From contig NZ_CP044222.1 of assembly GCF_008727795.1 (NCBI RefSeq), positions 2,604,001 to 2,668,000 of the forward strand: a stretch of 64,000 bases of DNA, read 5' to 3'. This DNA is from Nitrincola iocasae (lineage in GTDB: Bacteria; Pseudomonadota; Gammaproteobacteria; Pseudomonadales; Balneatricaceae). How positions within the stretch are numbered: the stretch's first letter is position 1; every line of letters begins with the position of its first letter. Below the pieces are notes generated by a model. That model did no database searches. It was not told the DNA's origin and saw nothing but the letters and a program-made list of their open reading frames with translations. The translations under genes were made by a program, and so were the position numbers. Shown piece by piece: positions 45,924 to 55,295 of this stretch.

Positions 45924-48710
45924 TCAAGTCACTTCGGCTAACACGGCGGCACTCAACTTGCAGGCGGCATATTTAAATTCCGGTATTTTACCAAAGGGAT
46001 CCAGTGCCGGGTTAGTTAAAATATTTGCGGCCGCTTCAACATAGCAGAAAGGTACAAACACCATGCCCTCCGGCATCTGCGGATCGATACGAGCGACCAG
46101 GGTGATTTCGCCACGTCGGGTGGTGATAGTGAGCGCATCACCCGGTTGCAGCCCGTATTTAGCCAATTCAGCCGGTGCCAGGCTTGCCACGGCCTCGGGC
46201 TCCAGTGCATCCAACACCCGAGTACGGCGGGTCATGGAGCCCGTATGCCAATGTTCCAACTGACGTCCCGTCGTTAAGACCACCGGGAAGTCGGTATCTA
46301 CCGGCTCATCCGGTGGTAGAAGACGTGTCGGCGAGAAACGTGCTTTGCCAGTCTCGGTCGGGAAAGCATCCGTATAAACCACATCCAGCCCTGGCTGATC
46401 GTCAGCGGGGCAAGGATAGGTTACCGATTGCTCTTCATCCAGCCTGTCCCAACTAATATGATCCAGCGATGCCATCCCCTGCTTCATCTCGGCAAATACA
46501 TCACGGGGATGCTGATAGTGCCAGTTCAATCCCATACGATTAGCCAGTGCCTGAATAATCCACCAATCCGGTTTTGCCTCACCGGGTAAAGGCACAGCGG
46601 CACGACCCATTTGCACCTGACGGTTGGTATTGGTCACCGTACCATCCTTCTCGGCCCAGGCAGAGGCAGGCAAGATAACATCAGCAAACTGAGCGGTTTC
46701 AGTAACAAACAGATCCTGCACCACCAGGTGTTCCAGTTTAGCCAGTGCCGCACGTGCATGTTCAAGATCAGGATCAGACATCGCCGGGTTCTCACCGAGA
46801 ATATACATGCCCTTGATGCTACCGGCATCGATGGCATGAATGATCTCCACTACCGTTAGCCCTGGTTTGCTGCTCAGAGGCGTAGACCAGAGTTCTTCAA
46901 AGGCTGATTTTACCTGTGCATCCGTCACTGGTTGATAATCCGGCATCACCATGGGTATCAAACCGGCATCCGAGGCTCCCTGTACATTATTCTGCCCGCG
47001 TAACGGATGCAGACCGGTACCAGGGCGACCGGTTTGGCCACAGGCCAGCGCCAGCGAGATCAGGCAGCGCGCGTTGTCTGTACCATGAGTATGCTGTGAA
47101 ATGCCCATGCCCCAGAAAATCATCGCCTTGTCGGCCTGAGCATAAAGGCGGGCCACCTCACGGATTTCTTCTGGTTCGATACCACACAAGGGGGACATCG
47201 CCTCAGGGGTCATATCGGCAACATGGATTTTCAGCGCTTCAAACCCTTGAGTATGTTCATCAATATAACGCTGATCATAAAGCTCTTCAGTCACGATCAC
47301 ATTAAGCAGGGCATTAAACAACGCTACATCAGTACCCGGAGAGAAACGTAACACCTTGTGTGCATAGGCACTCAGTGACTGCCCACGCGGGTCGATAATA
47401 ATGATCTTGGTGCCTTTTTTAGCCGCCTGCTTAAAGAAGGTGGCCGCCACCGGATGGTTTACTGCCGGGTTACAGCCGGTCAGGATCACCACATCCGCCT
47501 GGGTCGCCTGCATAAATGAGGCGGTCACCGCACCGGTACCGATACATTCAATCAGCGCCGCCACGGAGCTGGCATGACACAAACGGGTACAGTGATCGAC
47601 ATTGTTGCTGCCAAAACCGGTTCTGACCAGTTTCTGGAACAGCCAGGCTTCTTCATTGGAACACTTGGCACTGCCAAACCCCGCCAAAGCCTCGGCGCCA
47701 TAGGCCGCACGCAAATGCGACAGGCCACTGGCCGCCATATCCAGGGCTTCATCCCAGTCAGCTTCACGGAAATGTGTTAACGGATTCGCCGGATCAAAAT
47801 TGGGATCAACTCCTTTGGGCACCCCTTCACGCCGAATCAGCGGCCGGGTCAGGCGGCTGGCATGATTGGGATAATCAAAGCCGAAGCGTCCTTTGACACA
47901 CAAACGCCCCAGATTGGAGGGCCCTTGCCGCCCGACTACATTTACAATTTTGTCGTCACGCACCTGATAGGTCAATTGACACCCCACGCCACAATAGGGG
48001 CAGACCGAGTCGACCTGTTTATCTATGGCGGAGGAATCACCCACACCCTCGGCATTCACCAGGGACGCTGGCATCAGCGCGCCGGTGGGGCAGGCCTGTA
48101 CACACTCACCACAGGCAACACAGGTGCTGTTACCCATCGGGTCATCAAAATCAAATACGATTTTAGATTCAGAGCCACGATGCGCCAGACCGATAACATC
48201 GTTCACCTGCACTTCCCGACAGGCGCGAACACACAGGTTACAGTCGATACAGGCATTCAGATTCACCGCCATGGCACTGTGTGAACGGTCAATACGCTCC
48301 GGCGTTGCCGCTCTGGCAGGCAGCTTCTGCTTCACTGCTGTGGCATCCACTGCCAACAGGTCAGCCATCTGCCAGAAATGGCTGGCACGATCCGGGCTCT
48401 GCTCACGCTCTGGCTGATCAGCTACCAGCAACTCCAGCACACCTTCCCGGGCGGTCATGGCACGTTTGGAGTTCAGGCTATGTACCACCATGCCAGGTGT
48501 GGCTTCGCGAATACAACTGGCGGCCAGCACACGCTCGCCTTCAATTTCCACCATACAGGCACGGCAGTTACCATCGGCCCGATAGCCAGCAGCATCTTTG
48601 AAGCACAGGTGTGGAATGGTTTCACCGGCACGCTTGGCAACCTGCCACAGGGTTTCACCTTCATAAGCCGTTACCGATACGCCATCCAGTGTCAGTTCAA
48701 ATGCAGTCAT
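45924..48710 (-). CDS. fdhA: Formate dehydrogenase alpha subunit, molybdenum type
   Basis: Catalytic subunit of 928 residues in the family of soluble NAD-linked formate dehydrogenases. Domains in order: a [2Fe-2S] domain with Cys36, Cys49, Cys52 and Cys66; two [4Fe-4S] motifs (Cys154-Cys164 and Cys197-Cys207); and the molybdopterin domain, which begins with a CPYCGVGC [4Fe-4S] site (Cys237, 240, 244, 271). The Mo ligand is Cys378 in CTRLCHASS, not selenocysteine. The His/Cys [4Fe-4S] motif seen after the first domain in FdsA/NuoG-type proteins is missing here. It oxidises formate to CO2. Three bases separate it from fdhB. Confidence 0.95.
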   Translation of the reverse strand: MTAFELTLDGVSVTAYEGETLWQVAKRAGETIPHLCFKDAAGYRADGNCRACMVEIEGERVLAASCIREATPGMVVHSLNSKRAMTAREGVLELLVADQPEREQSPDRASHFWQMADLLAVDATAVKQKLPARAATPERIDRSHSAMAVNLNACIDCNLCVRACREVQVNDVIGLAHRGSESKIVFDFDDPMGNSTCVACGECVQACPTGALMPASLVNAEGVGDSSAIDKQVDSVCPYCGVGCQLTYQVRDDKIVNVVGRQGPSNLGRLCVKGRFGFDYPNHASRLTRPLIRREGVPKGVDPNFDPANPLTHFREADWDEALDMAASGLSHLRAAYGAEALAGFGSAKCSNEEAWLFQKLVRTGFGSNNVDHCTRLCHASSVAALIECIGTGAVTASFMQATQADVVILTGCNPAVNHPVAATFFKQAAKKGTKIIIIDPRGQSLSAYAHKVLRFSPGTDVALFNALLNVIVTEELYDQRYIDEHTQGFEALKIHVADMTPEAMSPLCGIEPEEIREVARLYAQADKAMIFWGMGISQHTHGTDNARCLISLALACGQTGRPGTGLHPLRGQNNVQGASDAGLIPMVMPDYQPVTDAQVKSAFEELWSTPLSSKPGLTVVEIIHAIDAGSIKGMYILGENPAMSDPDLEHARAALAKLEHLVVQDLFVTETAQFADVILPASAWAEKDGTVTNTNRQVQMGRAAVPLPGEAKPDWWIIQALANRMGLNWHYQHPRDVFAEMKQGMASLDHISWDRLDEEQSVTYPCPADDQPGLDVVYTDAFPTETGKARFSPTRLLPPDEPVDTDFPVVLTTGRQLEHWHTGSMTRRTRVLDALEPEAVASLAPAELAKYGLQPGDALTITTRRGEITLVARIDPQMPEGMVFVPFCYVEAAANILTNPALDPFGKIPEFKYAACKLSAAVLAEVT

Positions 48711-48713
48711 GAC

Positions 48714-50432
48714 TTACCCCTTGACGATGATATTGGCCGCACTGAGTTCAGCGCGAAAATCCTTGAGCAGACCCAGCACCGGATTGGGTGCAGCCTGACC
48801 GAGACCACAAATCGAAGCATCCATCATCACCTGAGACAAACGCTGCAGTTGCAACACATCCCACTCCTGCTCAGTGAGCAGATCCAGCATCTTTTCAGTA
48901 CCGACACGACACGGAGTACACTGACCACAGGACTCATCACGGAAAAAGGCCATCAGGTTTTTGGCGACCTGCTGCAGATTATCCTGATCGGACAACACCA
49001 TTACCGCCGCTGAACCGATAAAACAGCCTTCGGCCTGCAGGGTATCAAAATCCAGCGGAATATCGGCTTTGCTGGCCGGCAAAATACCACCGGATGCGCC
49101 ACCAGGAAGATAGCCCAGCAACTGCTGCCCTTCGGGTAGCCCGCCGCAATACTCATCAATCAATTCATTCAGGGTGATACCCGCCGGTGCCAGATGCACA
49201 CCAGGTTTATTCACACGGCCCGATACAGAGAAAGAACGCAGCCCTTTGCGCCCATGGCGCCCCTGGGAGGCAAACCATTCAGCCCCCTTGGCATGAATCA
49301 GGGGAATCCAATACACCGTCTCCACATTATTTACCAAGGTGGGACGGTCAAACAGGCCTTTTTGCGCCACAAAAGGTGGACGATGACGCGGTTTACCTGG
49401 CTTGCCCTCCAGTGACTCGATCAACGCCGATTCTTCACCACAGATGTAAGCCCCGGCACCACGACGGAGGACGATATAGCCAGGATCAATAATAGCGGCC
49501 TCTTCCAGCTCGGCAATGGCAGCCCGCAAGAGTTTGTTCACACCCGGATATTCATCACGTAAATAGATATATAAGGCACTGGCTTCTATCGCCCAGCTGC
49601 TGATCAGCGCGCCTTCAAGGAAACGGTGTGGATGACGCTCCAGATAATAGCGATCCTTGAAGGTGCCTGGCTCACCTTCATCCGCATTGATTACACAGTA
49701 ACGCGGTGCCGCTTCAGCGCGCACAAACTGCCACTTTTTAAAGGTTGGAAAACCGGCACCACCGAGGCCACGAAGGCCAGCTTGCTCCATCATCGCCATC
49801 AGCTCTTCAACTGTTTGATGACCTGCGCGACAGGCTGCCAGCAGTTGATAGCCGCCCTCGCTCTGATAAGCTGCTAAAGGCTGCCAGTTAACTTCGGCTG
49901 GCTCATATGCCTGCACAGCCAGAGCATGAGCAACCTTCTCAGGCGTAGCCTGCTCGATGTGATTATGGGCTAATTCCAGTACCGGCGCGGCATCGCAGCG
50001 GCCCATACAGGGCGCATGCACTAGCCGTACAGCGGCAGGGTCCAGTTGCTGTTGCAAGGCCTGACTCAACGCCTCCGCCCCGGCCATCTGACAGGCAAGT
50101 GAATCACACACACGGATAGTCACAGCAGGCGGGGGCAACTCATTATCATGCACCAGATCAAAGTGGGCATAAAAACTGGCGGTTTCATAAATGCTAGCCA
50201 TAGGGAGATTCATACGCTCGGCTAAAGCGCGTAAGTGTGCCAGGGACAAATAACCGATATTATCCTGAAGGCGATGCAAGTGTTCTATGAGCAAATCACG
50301 ATGATTTGGCGAATCCCCCAGGATTTGATTGACTGTATCCAGCGCCGCCGCTTGAGTCATCCGACCACGCTGTCCGGCACGAGTTTTCCGCCGCCCGGCA
50401 GGACGGGAAATTTCCGGTGTGTTCTGGCTCAT
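48714..50432 (-). CDS. fdhB: Formate dehydrogenase gamma-beta fusion, NADH diaphorase subunit
   Basis: Protein of 572 residues that fuses two parts usually encoded by separate genes. Residues about 28-170 are the NuoE/FdsG 24-kDa type, with a [2Fe-2S] site at Cys109, Cys114, Cys142 and Cys146. Residues about 200-560 are the NuoF/FdsB 51-kDa type. The latter has the NAD/FMN region GLRGLGGAGFPTFKKW and YCVINADEGEPGTFKD, and a C-terminal [4Fe-4S] site with ESCGQCTPCR. It should pass electrons from FdhA to NAD. The first 25 residues are basic and possibly disordered. It is the first gene of the fdh operon. Confidence 0.95.
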   Translation of the reverse strand: MSQNTPEISRPAGRRKTRAGQRGRMTQAAALDTVNQILGDSPNHRDLLIEHLHRLQDNIGYLSLAHLRALAERMNLPMASIYETASFYAHFDLVHDNELPPPAVTIRVCDSLACQMAGAEALSQALQQQLDPAAVRLVHAPCMGRCDAAPVLELAHNHIEQATPEKVAHALAVQAYEPAEVNWQPLAAYQSEGGYQLLAACRAGHQTVEELMAMMEQAGLRGLGGAGFPTFKKWQFVRAEAAPRYCVINADEGEPGTFKDRYYLERHPHRFLEGALISSWAIEASALYIYLRDEYPGVNKLLRAAIAELEEAAIIDPGYIVLRRGAGAYICGEESALIESLEGKPGKPRHRPPFVAQKGLFDRPTLVNNVETVYWIPLIHAKGAEWFASQGRHGRKGLRSFSVSGRVNKPGVHLAPAGITLNELIDEYCGGLPEGQQLLGYLPGGASGGILPASKADIPLDFDTLQAEGCFIGSAAVMVLSDQDNLQQVAKNLMAFFRDESCGQCTPCRVGTEKMLDLLTEQEWDVLQLQRLSQVMMDASICGLGQAAPNPVLGLLKDFRAELSAANIIVKG

Positions 50433-50571
50433 TACAGGTCTCTTTTATACTTATCGAGTCGAATGGCCAATGATCGCATCCAGGCTTCAGGATCGCAATT
50501 GATCCAGTACTTGTCCACACTGACATGTCTCAGGTGAACAAGACAGTGTCGCTTAGAGTATAGCGCCTCGT

Positions 50572-51891
50572 CTAACTCAGATTACCCAACCTGGCTGCTG
50601 CTTGCGACACGTTCTCCGCCCCCTGATAAATCTCAGTCATGATATCGCTGACCCGGCTGATACTTTCTTGCCCTGCCTCTGCTGACCGACGTGCTTCGGT
50701 GGTGTTGCCTGTCAAGGTACTGAGCAACTTATGGTTCTGACTGACTACATCTGCAATCATCTTGGTTGACTCACTGGTGCGGAAGGCCAGTTGTCGCACT
50801 TCATCAGCCACGACAGCAAAGCCTCGTCCTTGTTCTCCGGCTCTTGCCGCTTCAATCGCCGCATTCAATGCCAGTAAGTTGGTCTGATCAGCGATGGACT
50901 TGATGGTGGCAACAATCGACTGAATGCTTTCAGACTGCACATTCAGCTTCACTATCAACTCATTGACCTCGTCAACTTTGATTGCGATCTGCCGGGAAGT
51001 TTGCACGGCCAGGTCCAATGAAGACAAGCCTTGCTGGGCAATTTGTGCCGTTTCCTCAGAGGTACTACTGGCCAGTGCAGCGGCTTCACGTATGGCCAGG
51101 TCCAACTCAACTTTATCAGTGATATCGGCTGCAAATTTGATTACCTCAACAACTTTCCCCTGGTCGTTTTTGATTGGATTGTAGGTGGCTTCCAGCCATA
51201 TTACCTGTCCACGGGAATCGAGTCGCTCAAAGCGTCCAGACTTAAATTCACCACGCTGCAGCTCTGCCCAGAAATTCGGATTCTCCTGATAGAAGGCATC
51301 CTTACAAAAAATACGGTGGTTTTTGCCCTTTAGTTCGTCAAACCGATAATTAACAGTTTTCAGAAAATTATCATTCGCAGAAATAATACTGCCGTCAGGT
51401 GTAAACTTAATCACCGCCATTGAACGGTCCAGTGCATGCAATACAGCCGACTGTTGATCTGATTCAATTTTACGCAGTGTCACATCAGCCGCAATTTTCA
51501 GAACTTTATAGACCTTCCCGTTAGCATCCGTGACGGGGAAATAGGTCGCTTCCAACCATAAAGGCTGACCCTGAGCGTTAATTCGTTCAAAGGTGCCTGC
51601 TACCGAACGACCGGATGCCAGGGTTTGCCAGAGTTTTGCATAATCCGGGCTTTGGGCAATATGCTTTGGAGAAAAAAGACGATGATGCTGACCAGAAATT
51701 TGATCCGCCTGATAACCAGTGGCCTTTAAGAAAAGCGCATTAGCTTCCAATATGTTGCCCTGGACATCGAATTCGATGAATGCCATATGTGCTTTCAATG
51801 AATTAAGATCATTTTCAAGGCGTTGCAGTGATAGTTTTAGGGCGGGTAGTGACGGTGCGTCTTTAGTTCTAAACAGCATATGTGAATCCAT
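50572..51891 (-). CDS. Cytosolic PAS-PAS methyl-accepting chemotaxis protein
   Basis: Chemoreceptor of about 439 residues without transmembrane segments. Two PAS domains occupy about residues 20-135 and 140-260, each with the family motifs GxYxVFE-like (ATGYQADQISGQHHRLF and VNYRFDELKGKNHRIF) and a C-terminal PAC-like WLEATYNPI. The MCP signalling domain spans about 270-430 and contains the conserved hairpin tip IADQTNLLALNAAIEAARAG. It has no obvious methyl-accepting helix repeats and no CheR-tether pentapeptide. The PAS domains may bind haem or flavin for energy taxis, as in Aer-like receptors. The start at 51891 is preferred but has no ribosome site. Confidence 0.88.
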   Translation of the reverse strand: MDSHMLFRTKDAPSLPALKLSLQRLENDLNSLKAHMAFIEFDVQGNILEANALFLKATGYQADQISGQHHRLFSPKHIAQSPDYAKLWQTLASGRSVAGTFERINAQGQPLWLEATYFPVTDANGKVYKVLKIAADVTLRKIESDQQSAVLHALDRSMAVIKFTPDGSIISANDNFLKTVNYRFDELKGKNHRIFCKDAFYQENPNFWAELQRGEFKSGRFERLDSRGQVIWLEATYNPIKNDQGKVVEVIKFAADITDKVELDLAIREAAALASSTSEETAQIAQQGLSSLDLAVQTSRQIAIKVDEVNELIVKLNVQSESIQSIVATIKSIADQTNLLALNAAIEAARAGEQGRGFAVVADEVRQLAFRTSESTKMIADVVSQNHKLLSTLTGNTTEARRSAEAGQESISRVSDIMTEIYQGAENVSQAAARLGNLS

Positions 51892-52051
51892 AAATGACAG
51901 ATTATAGAAACCACATTGACGTCCTGTTTCTGCTGACGCAGAGAACAAAACGCTTCCATGCTGTTAAGACGCTATGGGCTCTTCTTATTGTATGTACGTG
52001 CCATATAAACAGCATGGATCAATATACGCACAAAAAATAAGTAAATCCAAC

Positions 52052-52118
52052 AAAAACAGCGCTTTTGCTTGATATAACCACCTTTAATGAAAGGATGTTT
52101 TACCAGGCAAAAACGCTG
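52052..52118 (-). terminator. Probable terminator after the TRAP large permease gene
   Basis: CAGCGCTTTTGCTTG (52057-52071) pairs imperfectly with CAGGCAAAAACGCTG (52104-52118), with two mismatches in 15. A nested CCTTT-AATG-AAAGG hairpin lies in the loop. On the minus strand the stem is followed by TTTTTG, fitting a terminator for dctM. Confidence 0.5.
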
Positions 52119-52131
52119 AGCACCTTCTCTT

Positions 52132-53457
52132 TTAAGAACCGTAAATCAACTCCGGAAGCCACAGTGCAATCTGCGGAAACATGACCAGCAGAGCAAGCCC
52201 CAATATCTGTAGCAAGATAAAAGGAATAGCGGCCAGATACAGATCGTAGATGGTCACCGAGGGCGGTGCCACCGATCGCATATAGAATAGATTATAGCCG
52301 AAGGGTGGTGTCAGATAAGCTGACTGCATACTGACGATGAACAGGATGGCAAACCAGACAGGGTCAAAACCCAGCAATTCCACTACCGGCACAAATAGTG
52401 GTACGGTGATAAAAACGATGGCAAAGTCATCCAGAAACATACCCAGCACATAATAACAGGCCAGCATAGCCACTATAACAGCCATAGGTGCCAGGCTACT
52501 GTCTTCAACCAGATCCTGTAGCAGATAACCCGCTCCCAGGCCGATGTACACCTTACTAAAGAAAATTGCCGTCAATGTAATCCAGATCAGCATCCCCATG
52601 ATTCGGGTTGTATCCAGCAACACATCTTTCATCATATTAAAGGTGAGCGTACGGTAGATAGCTGCACAGATAACAGCACCCGCGGCCCCAATCGCTGACG
52701 CTTCAGATGGCGTGGTAATCCCGAGGATAATACAGGCCAGTACGGTGACAATCAGTGTGCCGGGTAATATCAACGCCTTCAGCGAGCGCAACTTACCCTT
52801 CCAGTCGACTCGCTCCGCTTCAGCCAGTGGTGGAGCGATAGATGGGTTAATACGGCTCACAATCAGGATATAAATGATGTAGATAGCTGCCAGCATTAAT
52901 CCTGGAATCAACCCGGCGGCAAATAATTTACCGATAGATTCTTTGGCAAGAAAAGCATATAAAATCATCAATACGCTCGGTGGAATCAGGAATCCCAGCG
53001 CACCACCAGCCATGATCGTACCGGTCGCAAGCTTCTTGCTATAGCCTCGTTTCAACATCGCGGGCAGGGCAATTACACCAAGACTGACCGTCGCTGCACC
53101 TGAAACACCTGCCATTGCAGCGATCAGTGCGCAGAGCACAATAGTCCCTACACCCAAGCCTCCGGGTTGCGCTCCCATCAGTTTGTTCATCATTTCAAAC
53201 AAATCATCGGTAATACCGGATCGCTCCAGCATTAACCCCATGAAAATAAACATCGGCAGTGCCACCAGGATAAAGTTATCCATAGATGAAAATGCACTGA
53301 TAGTCAGTAGCTCAAGCGCACCTGAACCCCAAAGGAAATAAGCAAACCCCATACCTACAGTCAGCAAAGACCAAGATAAGGGTGTTCCCAGTAACAGCAT
53401 GACAAACATCGCGGCAAACATGCCGAGTGTTATCAATAAAGGATCAATATCTGACAC
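52132..53457 (-). CDS. dctM: TRAP transporter large permease
   Basis: DctM-type membrane subunit of 441 residues with about twelve hydrophobic segments. Characteristic stretches are FIFMGLMLERSGITDDLFE, SGAATVSLGVIALPAMLKRGYSK and LIPPSVLMILYAFLA. It starts with GTG, preceded by AAGG. It is the last gene of the TRAP operon dctP-dctQ-dctM and would couple solute uptake to a sodium gradient. The substrate is not identifiable from the sequence. Confidence 0.95.
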   Translation of the reverse strand: MSDIDPLLITLGMFAAMFVMLLLGTPLSWSLLTVGMGFAYFLWGSGALELLTISAFSSMDNFILVALPMFIFMGLMLERSGITDDLFEMMNKLMGAQPGGLGVGTIVLCALIAAMAGVSGAATVSLGVIALPAMLKRGYSKKLATGTIMAGGALGFLIPPSVLMILYAFLAKESIGKLFAAGLIPGLMLAAIYIIYILIVSRINPSIAPPLAEAERVDWKGKLRSLKALILPGTLIVTVLACIILGITTPSEASAIGAAGAVICAAIYRTLTFNMMKDVLLDTTRIMGMLIWITLTAIFFSKVYIGLGAGYLLQDLVEDSSLAPMAVIVAMLACYYVLGMFLDDFAIVFITVPLFVPVVELLGFDPVWFAILFIVSMQSAYLTPPFGYNLFYMRSVAPPSVTIYDLYLAAIPFILLQILGLALLVMFPQIALWLPELIYGS

Positions 53458-53526
53458 CTTATGTACCTTTTATCGTTATGGATTTATAAAGCGGTCGGAC
53501 TTAACCGCACAATAATACTCTATGCT

Positions 53527-54072
53527 TCAGTGCTCAGCTTCCACACCTCGGTCAGCACAAGCATCACAACCGACATTAAATGCGACACAAATGTCCCGAA
53601 CCAAATGTGCAGCACTTTGTAAGGCTATAAGTCCGACAGCCAGTGGCAATACAGTTTTAAAAGGATACAAAGGCGGTGCCCAGGTGCTGCGAGAAGACAC
53701 TTCGGCACGCTGCCAGGAGTCCCAGGCAAAATCCACAGACGCAACAAAAAACATGATCAGAACGAATAACACCAAAGAGCCTGTCAGCGTATCGACGATG
53801 GCTTTACCTCGACGGGAAAACAGATGATAGAGAGCTTCACTACGCACATGGCCCTGATAGCGGTGAGTATAGGTGCCCGCCATGATACAGAATGTACCGT
53901 ATAGCATAGTGGTCACTTCGTGTGCCCAGGATGTTGGGCTGTTGAAGAAATAGCGGGCAGCTATTTCATAGAGCATCACTGCAATGATGGCAAGGCACAT
54001 CCAGGAGATGGCCTTACCAACAGTTTCAGAGAGTCTATCAACCCAGCTAACTAAGTGACAGACCGAAAGCAT
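53527..54072 (-). CDS. dctQ: TRAP transporter small permease
   Basis: DctQ-type four-helix membrane subunit of 181 residues. Conserved features are the WAHEVTTMLYGTFCIMAGTY segment and HVRSEALYHLFSRRGKA. It is located between the binding protein and the large permease and overlaps the dctP stop by one base. Function is to join binding protein and large permease. Confidence 0.93.
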   Translation of the reverse strand: MLSVCHLVSWVDRLSETVGKAISWMCLAIIAVMLYEIAARYFFNSPTSWAHEVTTMLYGTFCIMAGTYTHRYQGHVRSEALYHLFSRRGKAIVDTLTGSLVLFVLIMFFVASVDFAWDSWQRAEVSSRSTWAPPLYPFKTVLPLAVGLIALQSAAHLVRDICVAFNVGCDACADRGVEAEH

Positions 54073-55097
54073 CAGGCACGACCCGTTGCTAACGCTGTTT
54101 CTTTGAGAATATCGATAGCCTTGCGGTTGCGTTCAGACTTGGCGGCTTCATCTTCCCAAATCACTTCAGCTGCACGGCGAAGACGTGCAGAATCTTCCGC
54201 ATTCAGTTTGTTCATTTCAAATTTGCCACTGCCGCCAGCATCGATTGAACCACTGACCATCCAGGTATTCATGTGTGATGCATGCTTCTCGTAAGCCAGC
54301 TCCATCACTTTTTGCTCTTCTTCAGACATGGCATTCCAGACATCCATATTCACCAGAATCTGGTCGCAGTAGCCCGGATACACCATACCCAGTGACGTGT
54401 AATGCTTAGCCACTTCATAGAGTTTCATACCGACGTATTCGTTGGTACCGGCATAAATAACACCATCAATAGTACCGGTGCTCAGACCTACATAAAGCTC
54501 GGAACCTGGCAGGAATACGGTTGGAATATCGAAAGCCTGAAGGATACGTGCTACGGCAGGCGTTGCACGAATACGCATATTTTTCAGATCTTCCAGACTA
54601 TTCACTGGCTCTTTGGTCAGCAAATCAAACGGCCCACCAAAAATAGGACCCATGTAATGCACATTATTCTCAGCATAGGCTTCACGAATCAGTTCCAGCA
54701 AACCTTTGTGACGGAACACATATTGTGCTTCATCATAGCTGGTCCAGGCTCCAGGAAGGCCTGATTCAATACCGGCGATATCCAACTGACCCGGCCAGTA
54801 ACCTGCATAGCCCTGACACATATCAATGGTGCCATTGCTGACAGCCTGAAACATTTCCGCATCAGGTACCAGTGAACTACCGGTAAAGTGGCGAACACGC
54901 AGTGTACCATTGGAAGCGGTACGCACATCGCCACCAAAAGCAGCAAAAACATCAGACGCTTCACGACCCCAGTAGGTTTGCATACGCAAGTTGGTGGTTG
55001 CAAATGCGGACGTGGAAGCCATTGCCAAAGGCGCTGCAACAGCACCTGCCGCTGCGGCTTTCAGGATATTACGTCTGTTCAGGTTAGGTTTGCTCAT
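54072..55097 (-). CDS. dctP: TRAP transporter substrate-binding protein with Tat signal
   Basis: Periplasmic DctP-type solute receptor of 341 residues. The signal peptide has a twin-arginine motif, NRRNILK at residues 7-13, and a hydrophobic Ala-rich core ending SAFA at about 33. The mature part has the DctP fold with LKNMRIRATP (Arg175/Arg177), the region of the carboxylate-binding Arg known in this family. That implies an anionic or zwitterionic carboxylate ligand. Location between etfB and the chemoreceptor, in a betaine cluster, suggests betaine or a related N-methylated amino acid, but there is no direct evidence. Confidence 0.94.
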   Translation of the reverse strand: MSKPNLNRRNILKAAAAGAVAAPLAMASTSAFATTNLRMQTYWGREASDVFAAFGGDVRTASNGTLRVRHFTGSSLVPDAEMFQAVSNGTIDMCQGYAGYWPGQLDIAGIESGLPGAWTSYDEAQYVFRHKGLLELIREAYAENNVHYMGPIFGGPFDLLTKEPVNSLEDLKNMRIRATPAVARILQAFDIPTVFLPGSELYVGLSTGTIDGVIYAGTNEYVGMKLYEVAKHYTSLGMVYPGYCDQILVNMDVWNAMSEEEQKVMELAYEKHASHMNTWMVSGSIDAGGSGKFEMNKLNAEDSARLRRAAEVIWEDEAAKSERNRKAIDILKETALATGRA

Positions 55098-55295
55098 TTA
55101 TGTGTCACCTTATCTTTGTTGTTGGTGAGTGTTTATATACAACACCCTGTTTGCATTAAACCGTACATATCCATGCCGGATCTAACACGAAAACTCGATT
55201 TGTATCAATCCAAAAAACACCACTGTGGACTCTAAAACAGCCGCCCTAGTAAGGTCTTGCAAAATACTCCGGAATTTATTTGCAAATTCTCCGGA

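Noticed and set aside
50433..50571. GGATCGCAATTGATCC as an operator before fdhB
   Set aside because: It is only a 5-bp inverted repeat and cannot be distinguished from chance.
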